Assembly: GCA_946406115.1 (NCBI GenBank)
Contig: OX291553.1
Span: 12,219,001 to 12,283,000 of the forward strand
DNA length: 64,000 nucleotides
Direction: 5' to 3'
DNA from: Apoda limacodes
Lineage: Eukaryota; Arthropoda; Insecta; Lepidoptera; Limacodidae
Shown here: positions 24,215 to 36,937 of the stretch, piece by piece
How positions within the stretch are numbered: the first letter of the stretch is position 1
Layout of the letters: every line of letters starts with the position of its first letter
The notes under the pieces: generated by a model
Told to the model about the DNA's origin: nothing
What the model saw: only the letters and a program-made list of their open reading frames with translations
Database searches by the model: none
Program-made: the position numbers and the translations under genes

Positions 24215-24700
24215 GACCTAGACGTATTTAATATTGGTATTTATAGTGTTTTTGACAATCAAGTGCCGTTTTTTAGCCATACGCGCAGGACGTGTTTAAA
24301 AATACGCTTGTAAATAAAACCCAGTGTAAATAAGGTAATGAATGTGGTAAAAACGAACTTGTAAATAATCCCGAACGCAATTGAGTCAAGGCAACTGCTT
24401 GTTGACGGCGATTTATACTTATAACGAAATTAATTTATTTAAGTAGTTAGTAAGACATTATTGCATATTAATAAGTTAAAGGAATATTTGTAAATTCTGT
24501 CGGTATTGTTATTCTGCACAATGCAGAAATAATTAAATGTATGCGCTTATGTTTTTTTTTTAAGTCTATAGGCTGTAGGTAACCATTATACCTTATAATG
24601 TGATTTTTGAGAAAATTACATTGGGTCAGTAAAATGTGAAATTTTGCAATGTTTTGTAATATTTAAATTTCAAATAAAATCATATAAGTCTTTTCTAATA
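24215..24700 (+). promoter_or_regulatory. hh: hedgehog 3' UTR with polyadenylation signals
   Basis: AATAAA occurs at 24313-24318 and again at 24673-24678. The second is followed by a T/GT-rich stretch (tttattttttgtattattttg), the usual arrangement for cleavage near 24690-24700. The UTR would then be about 480 nt. Which signal is used cannot be told without transcripts. Confidence 0.55.
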
Positions 24701-24879
24701 ATCTTAAAACTTTATTTTTTGTATTATTTTGTTTATCTATTTCTATTTCTTTGTTAACACACACATTCCATACTTTCATTCTTTGTTAATTCATAATAAT
24801 AATATAAAAATTGTGATTATGGTACTTAGATCAGTGCCTTAACATTGTTATTTATTATTATTTATAAGCTTTCTATTTA

Positions 24880-25125
24880 TGAATTGACGACAGTGTTTGG
24901 CAAAATTCAATTGCATTTAACAATTAATTAGTTGTTAATTGTGGACGTTAATTGCGGCTGTCATAAATGAACACAAAGTTTATTGTTAATGGTGACTATT
25001 GCAATCAACAATCAAACAATTGTAAATGGCTGCAGTCACAATGAAAAATAATCATTGAAAATTGACACTGACTTTGACTTTCATTTGTTAATTGCAATTA
25101 AATTTTGCTCAAGACTGATGACGAG
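24880..25125. promoter_or_regulatory. cluster of homeodomain-type core sites
   Basis: Dense AATTA/TAATTG cores: caattaattagttgttaattg around 24921-24941, gttaattgc near 24958, ttgttaatgg, tcaacaatcaaacaattg, and ttgttaattgcaattaa near 25090-25110. It lies under 1 kb past the hh stop codon. AT-rich DNA produces such cores by chance, so the regulatory role is only a suggestion. Confidence 0.3.
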
Positions 25126-25435
25126 ATAACTTTAATTAATAAATTCCCTATACTGTGCATGAAGTAACTTTAGGTATTTATTTTCAATACTTTTAAATAT
25201 ATAAGGAAGTATCTATATTTTTATGCGATAGGCTTGTCCTTTTGCCATCGAGAAATGAAGTAAAAAGTCATTTTAGATAAACTTAAACGTAAATTATATT
25301 CGTCGATGTTACAATTTGTAGTAATTTATTTAGTTATTGATAGGAATTTCTGTCAGAGACTTTTTCTGACGTAACGCAAGATCCTGAAAAAGATCATGAA
25401 CTGATATTTGGGTTCCTATTGTTTCAATTTAGCTA

Positions 25436-25675
25436 ATCATTATGGTCACATGTATTAAATCATTATGGTCCCATGTATTAAATCATTATGGTCCCATGTT
25501 TTAGATCATGGTCAGATATTTACATCATTATGATCAGATATTTAGGATCATTATGGTCACATGCTTAAATTATTATGGTCAGATGTTATACACCACTATG
25601 GTAACATGTTCAGCATCATTATGGTCACATGTTCAACAACATTATGGTTACTTCAGATCATTATGATCTTGTGAT
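25436..25675. repeat. degenerate tandem repeat, about 21-23-bp unit
   Basis: About eleven units of the form atcattatggtcacatgttta. The first three are nearly identical; later ones drift (gatcagatattta, ggtaacatgttcagc). Confidence 0.9.
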
Positions 25676-25689
25676 CTTTAGACATACCT

Positions 25690-27480
25690 TAGGCAAAAAT
25701 TATTCAGTTTTTGAACTGACAAATTTACATTTCATTTATTTAATAAACTGGACATTAAAATTTTCGATGTACCTATCTATTTGAATACACCGCAGTTTTG
25801 TCTATCATATTTACCATGGATTAGGTACCTATGTATTAAATTGAATTGAAACTCCAATCTTTAATTTTATCGTAGAAATGAATTCCTTGAACATAGGAAA
25901 TTGTTATTTACATGTTAATTATAAACTTTTATAAATAACTTCAATATACTTATATAAAATATAGAGTAAAATTACAAATGTAATAAAAAATAAATTATTA
26001 GTAGGTATTTTATCTTTGACTGTTCCTTTTGCACTGATATAAATAAGTATTAACAAATATACACAGCTAAGTATTAAAAAATCTATTGTAATTCTTGTTT
26101 CCTATAGTTTGATTTAAAATGATATTTTAAATAGAATAAATTCAAATATTAACATCGAAAATAAAAGTATAGGTATGTAAATTTCGAAAGCTTTAACTAA
26201 TAACTTGACACAAATACGCCATAAGATAGCCATATGATGTGCTTAGACTTAGTTTTACAATTTGACTAATAAAAAAACAAAACTAAGAGTAAAATGGGAA
26301 ATTCAATATTTTCTCAATTCGTTAAAAAGTGGTAAATAAATTACTTAATATCACTTTTATAATTTTTTTAAAAATTCATTAAACATTATTCGTGATATAA
26401 TACGATTATTTATTATAACACAGTAGCGGTATAATATGGTCTCATTTTGAGCCGTTAAGTTTGCCTAATGCAAAGTGATGCAAATAAAAAATAAATACAT
26501 CATTTTGTATTGAGAATAAATTAAAGAAAAAACTTTATTTCAATATGATAAAGTAACAAAGCGGTTCGAACTCATATAGTTTGATGGGATATTCACAATC
26601 TTTACCTGCAAACTAGTAACTATTTCATAATTATAATAGGAACATATGCTACTTTATGATAGAACTTAACGCTATTTATTTATTTATGTTATACTTTTCA
26701 TGAAAATGGCAATCTGGTCAAACATTGCAGCTGCTCTATTGTCATAGTGTTTCTGTTTAGAAGGTCGTATTTTCATGAGCAAAATAAATCGGGTAAAAAT
26801 TGCTCTGTACAAAATTTTTTTTTCTTACTTGTTTTATTTTGTAAGCAGAATTTTTACTTCAAACAAAAAAAAACAATGATTGAGACTCAAAATATGAAGT
26901 AAAATAGAGATATAGAGCAATTTAAAAAATTACTTCACTACGTCCAGCAACTATTGCCGGAGCAATCATTGCTTAAACAATAACAAAAATAAAAGCATGA
27001 ATAAACGCTCCTAGAGAGGCAATTTTTGGGCAATGAATTCTCAACCATAACCTCACCTCCACCACAACCTCGGTATGGTGTGGCGGCATTTCTAGCAAGA
27101 ATCACATGTTAGCATCGCACTACATTGATGTCATAATTAAAACATAACAAACTTGGCCAGGATGGAGCAATAATAATTGCCCGTGTAATTGTCCTTTAAC
27201 AGTTAGTAATGGTGGTAGGCAACAACAATCGTGGCATTACGGTTAACACCGAATACTGTACTTCTTACCTTCATTGTTTGCTAGCTGTAAAAATATAAAG
27301 TTATATATTATATGCTTCTTACTATTGGACGGACTTATTGCTCGTGTAAATAAGGCCTTAATTTAATTTGTACCACTATATCAAACTCGATGAATAAAAT
27401 GTTGGCTTGTGGAAAAACAAAATTGTACTTTCATTTTAACCTGTTTACCTGTTTCTTCGTCTGTGTGGATGTCGTTTTTT
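25690..27480. other. AT-rich intergenic DNA, no feature recognised
   Basis: No coding exon, RNA gene or repeat that I can identify. Around 26940-27360 the sequence is somewhat less AT-rich. Confidence 0.6.
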
Positions 27481-27690
27481 GGGTTCCGTAGTGAACAAGA
27501 AACCCTTATAATTTCGCCATGTCCGTCCGTCTGTCTGTCTGCGGCTAAGTTCAGAGACCATTAGTACTAGAAAGCTGTAATTTGGCATGGGTATACATAT
27601 TAATTAGGCCGACAAAATGGTTAATTTAAAAAAATATTTAGGCTACCTCCCCTCCACGTACATGGGGATGAATATTTTTTTTCTCGTAAA
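27481..27690 (+). repeat. interspersed repeat fragment (gggttccgtagt family)
   Basis: Begins gggttccgtagtgaac, then 'gccatgtccgtccgtctgtctg', 'actagaaagctgtaatttgg', and 'ggctacctcccctccacgtac'. It resembles the GGAC-tract family at its first bases and in its GTCC/GTCT tract, but the remainder differs, so I treat it as a separate family. Confidence 0.5.
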
Positions 27691-28169
27691 AACAAGCTAT
27701 ATTTTAGTCTCATACTGTAATTTAGCTGGAATAGAGGATACAACGAGCCTAATTACTGTATTATCAGAAATTCGTACACTGTTAGACGGCACAGCTGACT
27801 AATGATTGCATTATGGAGAAAAAATCAACATAATACATTAGTGTTAGTTGTTGTCCTGACTTTGGCAACATATAATGCTACTAGCTGTTTTAGAAGACTA
27901 AAGCATAAAAACGGCTGATGAACGTAAAAAAGACACCTCCCTTATAATGCCCCGAGCTGTATTAAAGAATCAAATATTACCATTGGATTTTATTCGGTGT
28001 ACACTAATTCTATTCTAACCTAAATAGGAGGCGCCTCTAGCTTGATATCACTGACAGGTGTAGTTAACAAGACCGCTGATTAAAACACACTGAGAGGTTG
28101 GATATATTTTACTAGTTCCTTTCACGCACTTGTATGGTTTTAATAATAACTAATAACCTATGCCCCACA

Positions 28170-28582
28170 AGTCTGAGGAGAGACTTTGCCTCCCTGTGTG
28201 TATTCTACCGCTTGTACAATGGGTTGTGTTCTGAGGAATTGTTCGAAATGATGCCCACGGCTACTTTCTACCATCGCACCGCTCGCCATCGGCAGGGAAT
28301 TCATCCTCACACTTTAGAACCTAAATGGTCGCGTACAGTGCGGTTTCAGAGAAACTTCCTCCCGCAAACGCTTAAGTTGTGGAATGAGCTCCCTGCCAAG
28401 GTTTTCTGCAAGTACTACAGTATGGAGTTCTTCAAGAAAGAAGTTATTAGATTTCTGAAGGGTCGGTAACGCCCAAGTGATACCCCTGGTGTTGCAAGCG
28501 TCCATAAGCTACGGTGACCGCTTACCATCAGGCGGACCGTAAGCTTGTTTGCCACCTAAGCGGTATAAAAAAAAAAAAAAAA
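28170..28582 (+). mobile_element. LINE 3' part with poly-A tail, 5'-truncated
   Basis: Carries the C-terminal part of the non-LTR retrotransposon polyprotein in one frame (about 28170-28469: RRDFASLCVFYRLYNGLC, TLKLWNELPAKVF, FFKKEVIRFLKGR, then a stop created by CGG-TAA). The conserved 3' UTR and an A-run at 28566-28582 follow. It matches the copy at the right edge almost residue for residue, so the insertion is fairly young. There is no reverse transcriptase core in this copy. Confidence 0.9.
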
Positions 28583-31040
28583 CAATTACCACCCTTCCTC
28601 CCCAAATTATTTGTTCCTGTTATAAGTATCGATCGAAATAAAAAGTCATAATTGCTTTCAAATGTTAACGAAGCTTTAATTCTTCATTCAAAATCTAGCT
28701 ACAAGTGAATGCAGCTCCATTCTACATATAATAACAGCAATTTTTTGCTTTTCCACAATTTCCAAGAATACTGGCTTCACGTCAAGATTCATTGACGTCG
28801 TCTGGAGGTTTTTTACTAGATTATATCTCGTTATCTCGCTAACTAGACACCAACTTTATGATAAACTGAAAACTTTTACTGAGATAAAAAGTTATGGATC
28901 GTTACTTAATGCAAATGTGAAAACTTTAATAAGTAGGTACTTATTTGAATACTAGGTAAAAACTGTGTTAATTTTTTTCAGGGTTTAAAAAGAAATTAGA
29001 GCGATCATGACACTAGTCCAATGAAGGGGTGTTCAGAGATACTATAAACGTCAACTATGTTGGCGATCAATAGTTAGCTAAATTGTAATTTTTTGGCAGA
29101 ATGGTGCGCAAATTGTAAGCTACCCCTATATGGATGTCGTACTTTCTCATCGTTTGTTAACGCTGCCAAAAGAAACTTGATACCAGATTAGCCATATAGC
29201 AGGAGGCAGCATATGCTACGGGCCTCGCGCCTAAGGGGTCGTCGCGCCAAGACAGAATTAATATATATTTACGTAATTTTATTATAATTCGTAATATTAA
29301 TATTATAAGTAATCTACTTACTAAAATTTCAAATAAAAACAATCGTGGTTTTGGAAAACACAACTAAACGCACCGGCTTTTATGTTATAAAAACAAACAA
29401 ACGCTCGGGGTTCACTGGCTTATGCCATAGTTAAAAAAAAAATACATATTTCATTTTCAACTTTCTGTAAAAAAAGATTTTTTTTTGCGACTACGATTAG
29501 TGATACTAGTAGTACTATTAGTAAGTTACTAAAGTATTGATTTTAATTGGCATACATTGGCAAGTTTCAGGATTAAAATAAACCTGAAAGGTATGTAACA
29601 ATGGGCTGTGATATGATCGAGTCGTGCTGCCATATTTGTGTCGTTAAAGAGTAATAAGATAACTAAGATTTTTTTAGTAATTAGCACGATTACTAGACTA
29701 ATTTCTATTTCTTTATGATAAAATTATTAGTAAGCTAACTTCTAAGATTTTTTTACTCGTAAAATTCGCAAAAACATGCAATTTTGTATCACTTTTTTGG
29801 TTCGCAGTTCCTATGTGACCCGTTCCTTGAGTCCTTGCAGTGGAACGCTGGCTGGTAAGACGCTGGAACGGAACAGAACGGAATTTTGTATCACTTTTGG
29901 GTTCAATCTGATACAGCACAATTATTGCTTTTATGAAAAAGGAAACTTTGGCAGTACTACCTTCTTAAAAATAGTTTCACATGCATTACTGGCATATATA
30001 TTAATTTTTTTGCGTAAAAAGGTGGTGCTAACTTAATGCTGAAATATCAAAAATCTAGAATCAGAAAAGTATCAAAGCAAGGGTCCCTGATCATTATTTA
30101 CTGTAGGCCTCGCGCAAACTTTATTCCGTACTTCGAAAAACTGATGGCAACTTATCTCAAGAAAAAGCCGATCTGCTGGGCAGCCTTTTTGCCGCTACGA
30201 AGGCACCGTATCAATAAACTAAAACATTTTGTAGCGTTATAACACGTGCTTTCCACCAATATATTTTTTGAGTTCCTAACATTTCGGCATCACCAGGAGT
30301 AAACTGACAGAGTAGGTATAAGCGGTGCAGCGAAGGTCAGAAATTGCAACTGTGTTGAAATATCGGGAACACAATAAATCAAATCGTGGTGAACCTGTTT
30401 CAAAGATTTATAATGAAAATAACTGCGAAAGTTTAATTAGTTTTTCGTGGTGTGGAAAGAAAATATATCTTAATATGAATTAGAATTAATTTACTGATGG
30501 AATACCATTGTCGTAGTCGGTGGTGGCCGACAGATTTCGCTTGAAGTTTGAGTCCCAAATGTCGGAGTTTCGGAACCGACGTGTACCAATGTGTCTTTTT
30601 CTTAATTTCTCAAGTACATTGATTATTTACAGCACTGGCTTTGACTATCGCCCTCGGCGAGGGTAGGCCGTACCTCAACAGTGTGGACGTATATATGAGG
30701 CTGATAAGGAATACCGTTGCGTGATAGATGATGGAAATCTACATAGGTAATATACACTGCTGACGATCCGGCGGAAGTTGCTTTTTTTTATATTTACAAC
30801 CAAATTACCAAAGCCAAACGGTATACCAACACTGGTGCTTAAACAGTATGCTTTCAAGTGTCATTGAAGATTGCACATGTGCACCTAATGCTTAAAAAGC
30901 CGAGATGTATACGAACCGTTGGTCACCAACCTTTATTTATGTTTAGTCCTGCGTGATAGATAGTGAGTAAAGCCACAACACTTCTTCTGCTGCAATGTAT
31001 CTGGACTTCATATTTGTCCTATACGTCGTTAATGATCTAG
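28583..31040. other. intergenic DNA, little recognised
   Basis: AT-rich. A 23-bp near-direct repeat (aattttgtatcacttttgggttc type) sits at 29780-29804 and 29881-29906. No coding exon was recognised. Confidence 0.5.
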
Positions 31041-31058
31041 ATATACATATAAAAAAGT

Positions 31059-31215
31059 ACACTGACTGGCTGACTGACTGATTTATTAAGCCACAGCCCA
31101 AACAACTAGGTCTAGAGACTAGAGACTTGAAATTTTGCACAAGGTATTTTGTTATTTCGAGTTTGTATGAGAATCCGTCATATTTGGAGTGAGATGCATA
31201 AAAATTGGTATTTGG
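31059..31215 (+). repeat. interspersed repeat 'gactgactga...gagacttgaaa' family
   Basis: Blocks ctggctgactgactgat, aagccacagcccaaac, gagacttgaaattttgcac and gatgcataaaaattggtatt. It is followed by a T-run. Related to 20754-20880 and to the split copy around 54.9-55.4 kb. Confidence 0.6.
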
Positions 31216-31639
31216 CCTTGTAGTTTTCAAGATTTTTTTTTTTTTTTGAGGTTTATAAATTATAATAAATAGATTAATTAAGATTTTAGTATTTTACCCT
31301 TTTTGGAAAATCATCCCCTAAAGGGTTTTACATATATATCAGTTGGTTTGTAAATGTCTATACCTAACATTAATGTGAGTTCAATCACACAATCATAGGG
31401 TATTTGCCACCCTAATAATCAGAGTAGTAAGTAAGTAATCAGATTTGTAATAACTATGAATAAACGACTTATCTCGTTTGAAACTTCAAGAAGTTATTAC
31501 GTAGTACTGCGAAATTTGTATAAATTAATGTACTGTTTCTTACGTGATAATTCTGACATGTGAAAATAAAGTATTTTTGATATTGTAACTTTAAAAAAAA
31601 CCGGTCAAGAGCTTGCTTATTATAGGGTTCCGCACACTG

Positions 31640-32140
31640 AAAAAAATATATAGCTGAACTAGTTTAGCTAATCAAAAAAAAGCTAAAGTTTACTTAGTAT
31701 CAACCAAAGTTTTGTTAAAATTGCTAAAGTGATATTGCTGCACATCCCAAATGAGTTAAGCTATTTGTAGTTTGATTGCTATTTAGTAAACTTGTAACTA
31801 ATAATTAATAAAATGGGTTAGATAAACTAGTTTTGCTACAAGGACAAAGAAAATTTTAGCAAAAGAGTATTGTTTTATTACTAGTAGCCAAACACTTGAG
31901 TTTCAGCTAAGTCTAACGTTTAATTTCATTTTACCAAACAATTATCTAAAAATAAATCATGTGTTTTTGTAAATATTTACTATTTGTTTTTGTTTTCTGT
32001 AGCTAAATTATTTAGTAGGTAATCAATAAACAACCTTTACATTTTTAAGTAACTACGCCAAATATTATCAGCCCAAACTAATCAAAATTTTGCACCTCAT
32101 TAGCAGTTAGAATAACAAAACTATGATATTTAGGTGTGAC
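31640..32140. repeat. AT-rich region with dispersed TTTAGTAA/GCTAAA motifs
   Basis: Loose repetition of ttagctaa, tttagtaaac, tactagtagcc and tatttactat. A similar motif vocabulary returns at 34260-34720 and 43690-45250. No fixed period. Confidence 0.4.
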
Positions 32141-32360
32141 GTGTGACGTAGTGTGTGAAGTTAGCAATCGCAGTGTTACTTTATATGTGGGTTGTAATCA
32201 ACGCGTCGCGTCTTAGTGGTTTGCAGTCAAAATTTTCATGATATTTAATTGTTCACTTCCTTAATGTACATAAAATGAGACAGAAGAGCATAAAGGCGAA
32301 AACGAAAACGTGACATGGAGAAAGCAGCGGTTCCTATAGCCGATTATTTGCGGTCTTTGG

Positions 32361-32414
32361 AGCTTGAAATCTTAGAGCATTAAACCAATTGGTTTAATGC
32401 TCTAAGCTTGAAAT
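32361..32414. repeat. 34-bp palindrome between 10-bp direct repeats
   Basis: AGCTTGAAAT at 32361-32370 and again at 32405-32414 flanks 34 bases. Together with the next two bases these form a perfect 36-bp palindrome (32371-32406, half-site CTTAGAGCATTAAACCAA). The layout is that of a tiny insertion with a target-site duplication. Confidence 0.95.
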
Positions 32415-32457
32415 GTACCTTGAAAAATTTGCAGGTATGAGTATATTGTTTTGTCTT

Positions 32458-32912
32458 AGGGTTCCGTACCCAAAGGGTAATTAGCCTATTACTAAGACTT
32501 CGCTGTCCGTCCATCCGTCCGTCCGTCCATCCGTCCGTCCATACATCCGTCCGTCCGTCTGTCACCAGGCTGTATCTCATGAACCGTGATAGATAGAGAA
32601 TTGAAATTTCACAAAAGATGTACTTCTGTTGCCGCTATAACAACAAATACTAAAAAACAGAAAAAAATATATATATTTAAGGGGGCTCCCATACAACAAA
32701 CGTGATTTTTTTGCTCGATATTGATAACGGCAACAGGTAGACGCTTAAAATTATCACAGAATATATAGTTATATAGTCACTTTAAAAATAAATAATTAAA
32801 TTAAAATAAAACAATTTTTTAAGGGGGGCTCCCAACAAACGTGATTTTTTGCCGTTTTCAAAGATAATGGTACGGAACACTTCGTGCGCGAGTCCGACTC
32901 GCACTTGGTCAA
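32458..32912 (-). repeat. GGAC-tract interspersed repeat, copy 3
   Basis: Minus-strand copy: plus strand starts agggttccgtacccaaag, with (GTCC)n at 32505-32560, and ends gcgcgagtccgactcgcac + ttggtcaa. The middle block 'ggctcccaacaaacgtgatttttt' occurs twice, so this copy has an internal duplication. Confidence 0.85.
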
Positions 32913-33109
32913 TTTTTTTAAATTAAAATCAAGCAAGGTGACTTTTAAAAAATCATGGTTTTTTTTTAACTGCAATATTTTATAATTTGTTAGCAAAATG
33001 CATATGAACTATGATAGTGATAAGAAGTAATATACCATTAAATTAAATAAAGAAACATTTTGCCTGTTTCAATAATTTTCTCTATTATTAAATGTATTGT
33101 TGTTTTCAG

Positions 33110-33175
33110 CTTTTGAAGGACTTCAAAGTATTGAACCCGGATAGTGAAGACGACCCGATATCAATTGGTATTTGA
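33110..33175 (+). pseudogene. exon-like segment after a strong acceptor
   Basis: tattgttgttttcag (33095-33109) is an excellent splice acceptor. It is followed by 21 codons, LLKDFKVLNPDSEDDPISIG and one more Ile, then TGA. The acidic, unbroken frame right after the acceptor suggests the last exon of some gene or of a transposon gene. No partner exon was found and I do not recognise the protein. Confidence 0.35.
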
Positions 33176-33430
33176 TAAAAACTAAAAATAAAAATATACA
33201 AAGAAGATCATTGATGAAGTTTTAAATGAAATTAAAAAAAAATATTGATGGTAAATTTCTTAAAACATTTATATTACCTCATAACTTTAACTGTTTCGGT
33301 AGTCATGTCATAAAGGACAGTGACCTAACTGCATTATATCCGACTAAAAAGTTGTTTGTTTACAGGAATTAATGCATAAACTTAGCTGTGTTTAGGTTAT
33401 ACCATTTGTAATGACCACAAACCTCAAGAA

Positions 33431-33822
33431 GGAAAGGAAACAAGAAGTGCTGGAAGCTGGAAGCTACTTATTACCCATTTCAAAAGTGCAGCTGAGGTTG
33501 AAAAGTCTATGACCAGAAGTAGAGATAAGTTACAGCAAATTGAAAAGAAACTGCAACTATTTATCACGATTGTTGGAACATCACTAAAGGAAGTTTCATC
33601 ACCGTATGTTGGCATCAACAGAAGATACGAAGTAACGTCTATATTTAGGGCAGTTAATACATGTTTTAAAATTATATTTGTATTGAATGTGGAATATCCA
33701 TCCGAATGAAAGCATGTTTGGCAGTTCATACAAAAAGCTATGTTCGGATGAAACACTTAATATGATAAAACACATACATCTGTTAATGTACTAATAACAG
33801 ACCTCAATATTGAACAAAGTTA
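33431..33822 (+). pseudogene. decayed reading frame of an unrecognised insect protein
   Basis: A single frame shows protein-like composition: RDKLQQIEKKLQLFITIV, NRRYEVTSIFRAVNTC, FVLNVEYPSE, HVWQFIQKAMF, NVLITDLNIEQS. It is interrupted by stops after YPSE, after AMFG and two codons later. The helical Lys/Gln-rich start and the 'EYPSE-x-KHVWQFIQ' block look like the C-terminal part of a real protein, perhaps transposon-derived. I cannot name the family. Confidence 0.4.
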
Positions 33823-34259
33823 AGTGAAATCGATTACTGACTTAATTAAGTATTTTTTTAATAAAATAAATATATGTATAAAAGTTAACTATGAAAAATC
33901 TTTTATTTATTTCACAAATCTAGACGCTTTTTTAATTCCTTTGTGTGCAACCAAACAAACTGTGTTTATAGCATCTTATTAAAAAAATATATTTTTCACT
34001 ATTAGGTTAGGTTAAAAATAAAAGGAATTAAAATAAGTGGTTCACCTAAAATTTTACTAAGTATAATAACAAAACCGTGTATATATCCGTGTTGTGAAAT
34101 TGGTTACGCATATGTTGTAAAACTTTAAATATATTTGTTTAATTGCTATTATTTTATGTGTTAGGTTTAATTTTTTTTCATGCTTCTTTCTCTTGTTTAT
34201 TGCCTTACAGATAGTATGACAGAAAGAGGGATGAAAATCAATTTAAACTACACTATAAA

Positions 34260-34720
34260 ATACTACTAGTAAAAACAGATGATAAGTTTTACTACTATTT
34301 AGTAAACAGTTTTACAACTACTAGATTCACAGTTTCGTAATATTAGACAAACTATTAGGTATGTATTAGACAAACTATTAGGCAAACTACGCCGTAAGAA
34401 TTGGACAAAATGTTTAGTAAGTATTATACAACCTGTTTTTACTAACAGATAAACTACTTCGTTACTATTACACATGTTGTTCCGTTACTATCAGACAAAC
34501 TGTTTCGCAGCTATAATACAATCAGTTTAGTTACTATTAGACAAACTGATTTGTTACTATCAGACAAACTGTGTTATTGAAAGTTGCAAAACTTGTTTAA
34601 TACTACTTAACCAAAACAGTTGAAAAGAAAATACCTCAATTTATGTTACAAAACTCATTTTATCTACTAGTAGCACTCAATTTGGCTGTCACTCAAGTTA
34701 TGTTACCGGTAGATAAAATT
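34260..34720. repeat. degenerate array of 'ttactatTagacaaactgttt' units
   Basis: At least ten imperfect units of about 25-35 bp, for example gttactatcagacaaactg, gtttcgtaatattagacaaact and gttactattagacaaactga. The same words appear at 43690-44690. Confidence 0.7.
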
Positions 34721-34759
34721 TTTGTTACTGTTAGCAAATCTTTTTTTGCAGCCGTTACA

Positions 34760-35490
34760 ATTTGTACTCGTACAATTAACAACACCAACGTGAGTAAACC
34801 CTTGTTTAAATCCTAATATATCTTGCAAAGTATTTGTCTTTGTTTGTACTATAAATTTTAATAGTAACGAAGAACTAGTAATCGAGACACAAGCTGAAGT
34901 GGCAATAGGCAGGTCATATTTGTCGCAGAACCGATGGGCGTTGGAACAGACAAGTCTTAGAGTTAGTACCACGGATTGGAAAGCGCAGCGTGGATCGCTC
35001 TCCAGCCAAATGGATGAAAAAGGTAGCCGGAAGTGAATGTAAAATAGGGGATGAAAATTTGTATGAGTCCCTTATATTTTTATGGCTACAGACTAAAATT
35101 TTGCAAAGGATTCCCATTATAATGTAAGTGAGCACCAAGCAAGACTAAGATTTTGCAAAATATGAATTTAAGCCTAAGAGGGTTAAAAGGGGGAATTATA
35201 GTATTGTATAAAATGTTAAAAAAAATTACGGTGGTAGTGCATATAATGAATTTAAAAGGAAAACTATCACGGGTAAGTACACTTTACAAGTTATAAAATG
35301 TACTTGGAAAAGTGAAATTTTGGTACAAATTCCATTAAAAGTTACTTATATGAAGTAGGTGTAATTATAGAAAAATAAAATACCTAATAACATTCTAAAG
35401 ACTATTCTTCTTAAATTGATAACAATAGTTACGTTCAAATGACGCATTGGACTAGCCGACTTATCGAGCTTGTGGCATGCAGCTGGTATG
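34760..35490. other. intergenic DNA, no feature recognised
   Basis: AT-rich. No exon or repeat that I can support. Confidence 0.5.
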
Positions 35491-35497
35491 GAATTTA

Positions 35498-35550
35498 ATG
35501 GTACGGAACCCTTCGTGCGCGAGTCCGACTTGCATTTAGCCGATTTTTTT
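35498..35550 (-). repeat. GGAC-tract repeat, terminal fragment
   Basis: Only the end block remains: ggtacggaacccttcgtgcg, cgagtccgacttgca and ttagccgatttttt. Confidence 0.7.
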
Positions 35551-35980
35551 GGAAATGAATATTTGTGTCTAGAGACTTATAGATTTCACTTATATTTTAT
35601 GTGTAGTGTAAAGCACTATGTAATACTCGGGGTAAAATGCTATTCCTGCCTCGTGTGTATTTAAACTACACTACACCCACGTTAGTTATCGGTGACTTTC
35701 ACCCGTTGGTGAACAATATACAATGTCATACCTATGCGGTTTCCAGTGTAGACAGGGCTAGGAAATACAATCTCAATTACGCGACATCTAGAGCTATTTT
35801 ACGAAATTTCATCTCACGGGCATGCAATCTTGTTTGAGATCTCGACCTGGGAGCGTATTGCGAAAAGTCTGGATGAAAATACATCTCACCCCAGACATAC
35901 ATAGTATACAAGGTCCCTAGAGCTGATATGTACCTCAATTTAGTTCCCAAGAACGCAAGACTCGAGTACCTACTTTAAAC

Positions 35981-36453
35981 TCTCCTATACATAGTATAAA
36001 ACAAAGTCGCTTCCCGCCGTCTGTAGCGATGTATTCTTAGACTTAAAACTACGCAACAGATTTTAATGCGGTTTTCATGGATAGATTGATATAGATGATT
36101 CCAGAGGATGATTTATAAGTATAGTTTAATATTGTTTTGTGTTAATTTATTGAAATATGATGACAATTGTTCACGATGTCGGAAAAATTGCGCCGACTGG
36201 TAACTTTTTTTATACATTTCAAACAGATGGCGGTGTTAGTAAGTTTATCTAAATAAAGATGTCCGGGTTCCATACATTTCTAACAGATAGCGGTATAAGT
36301 TAGTTTATCAACAAAAACATGTCAGAATTGAGTAAGTCTCTAATAGAAATCTGTGCGGGGATAGCTGTGGGTAATAGCTACCTCTTTGTTGTAACAGATG
36401 GCGCTACAGCGCAACAACTTTAAGGGCAGAACAACGTCTGCCGGGCCAGCTAG
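35981..36453 (+). repeat. interspersed repeat ending in CTAG|T (Helitron-like?)
   Basis: Starts near TCTCCTATACATAGTATAAA, includes 'cgcttcccgccgtctg' and 'actacgcaacagattttaatgcgg', and ends 'cgtctgccgggccagctag|t'. It contains local repetition of 'aacagatggcg/aacagatagcgg'. No coding frame. The TC...CTAG ends fit a Helitron, but this is an inference. Confidence 0.55.
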
Positions 36454-36937
36454 TTTATAATAAACTCCCATATCTGTTAAAATTATAAACGTGATATCAA
36501 TGTTGAGCATGCGCAAATGATTCGTATTAATCGGGTCTTACCACGTTATTTTAGTTATTCGTCACTTTGGTCTTATGCGTTCTTGCTGTTCGTCACTATT
36601 TTGTCACGCTGGTGAGTGGTCACTTGCTTTGGTCGCGACATTTATTACACTTATAATGATACAACGCAAACTCGCAGTTAGACTTGATGACTTGATCAAC
36701 GTGGATTTCATGTGTTTGACAACCTGTATCGTCTTTATAACTGACATATTTTTAATATTTCCAAATTTCTATTGACTCGCACACCATTGGAGGCTCATAG
36801 CGCCGTTTTGTTGATATAACTTTAGAGTTATGAATTTCTATTCAGTGATCTATGGCTATACTCCGCTATTGCTGATTTCGTGCGGTTGTTAGTTCTGATC
36901 GCAGAGATGTGTCCTTTAGTACAAGTAGCAATAGAAT

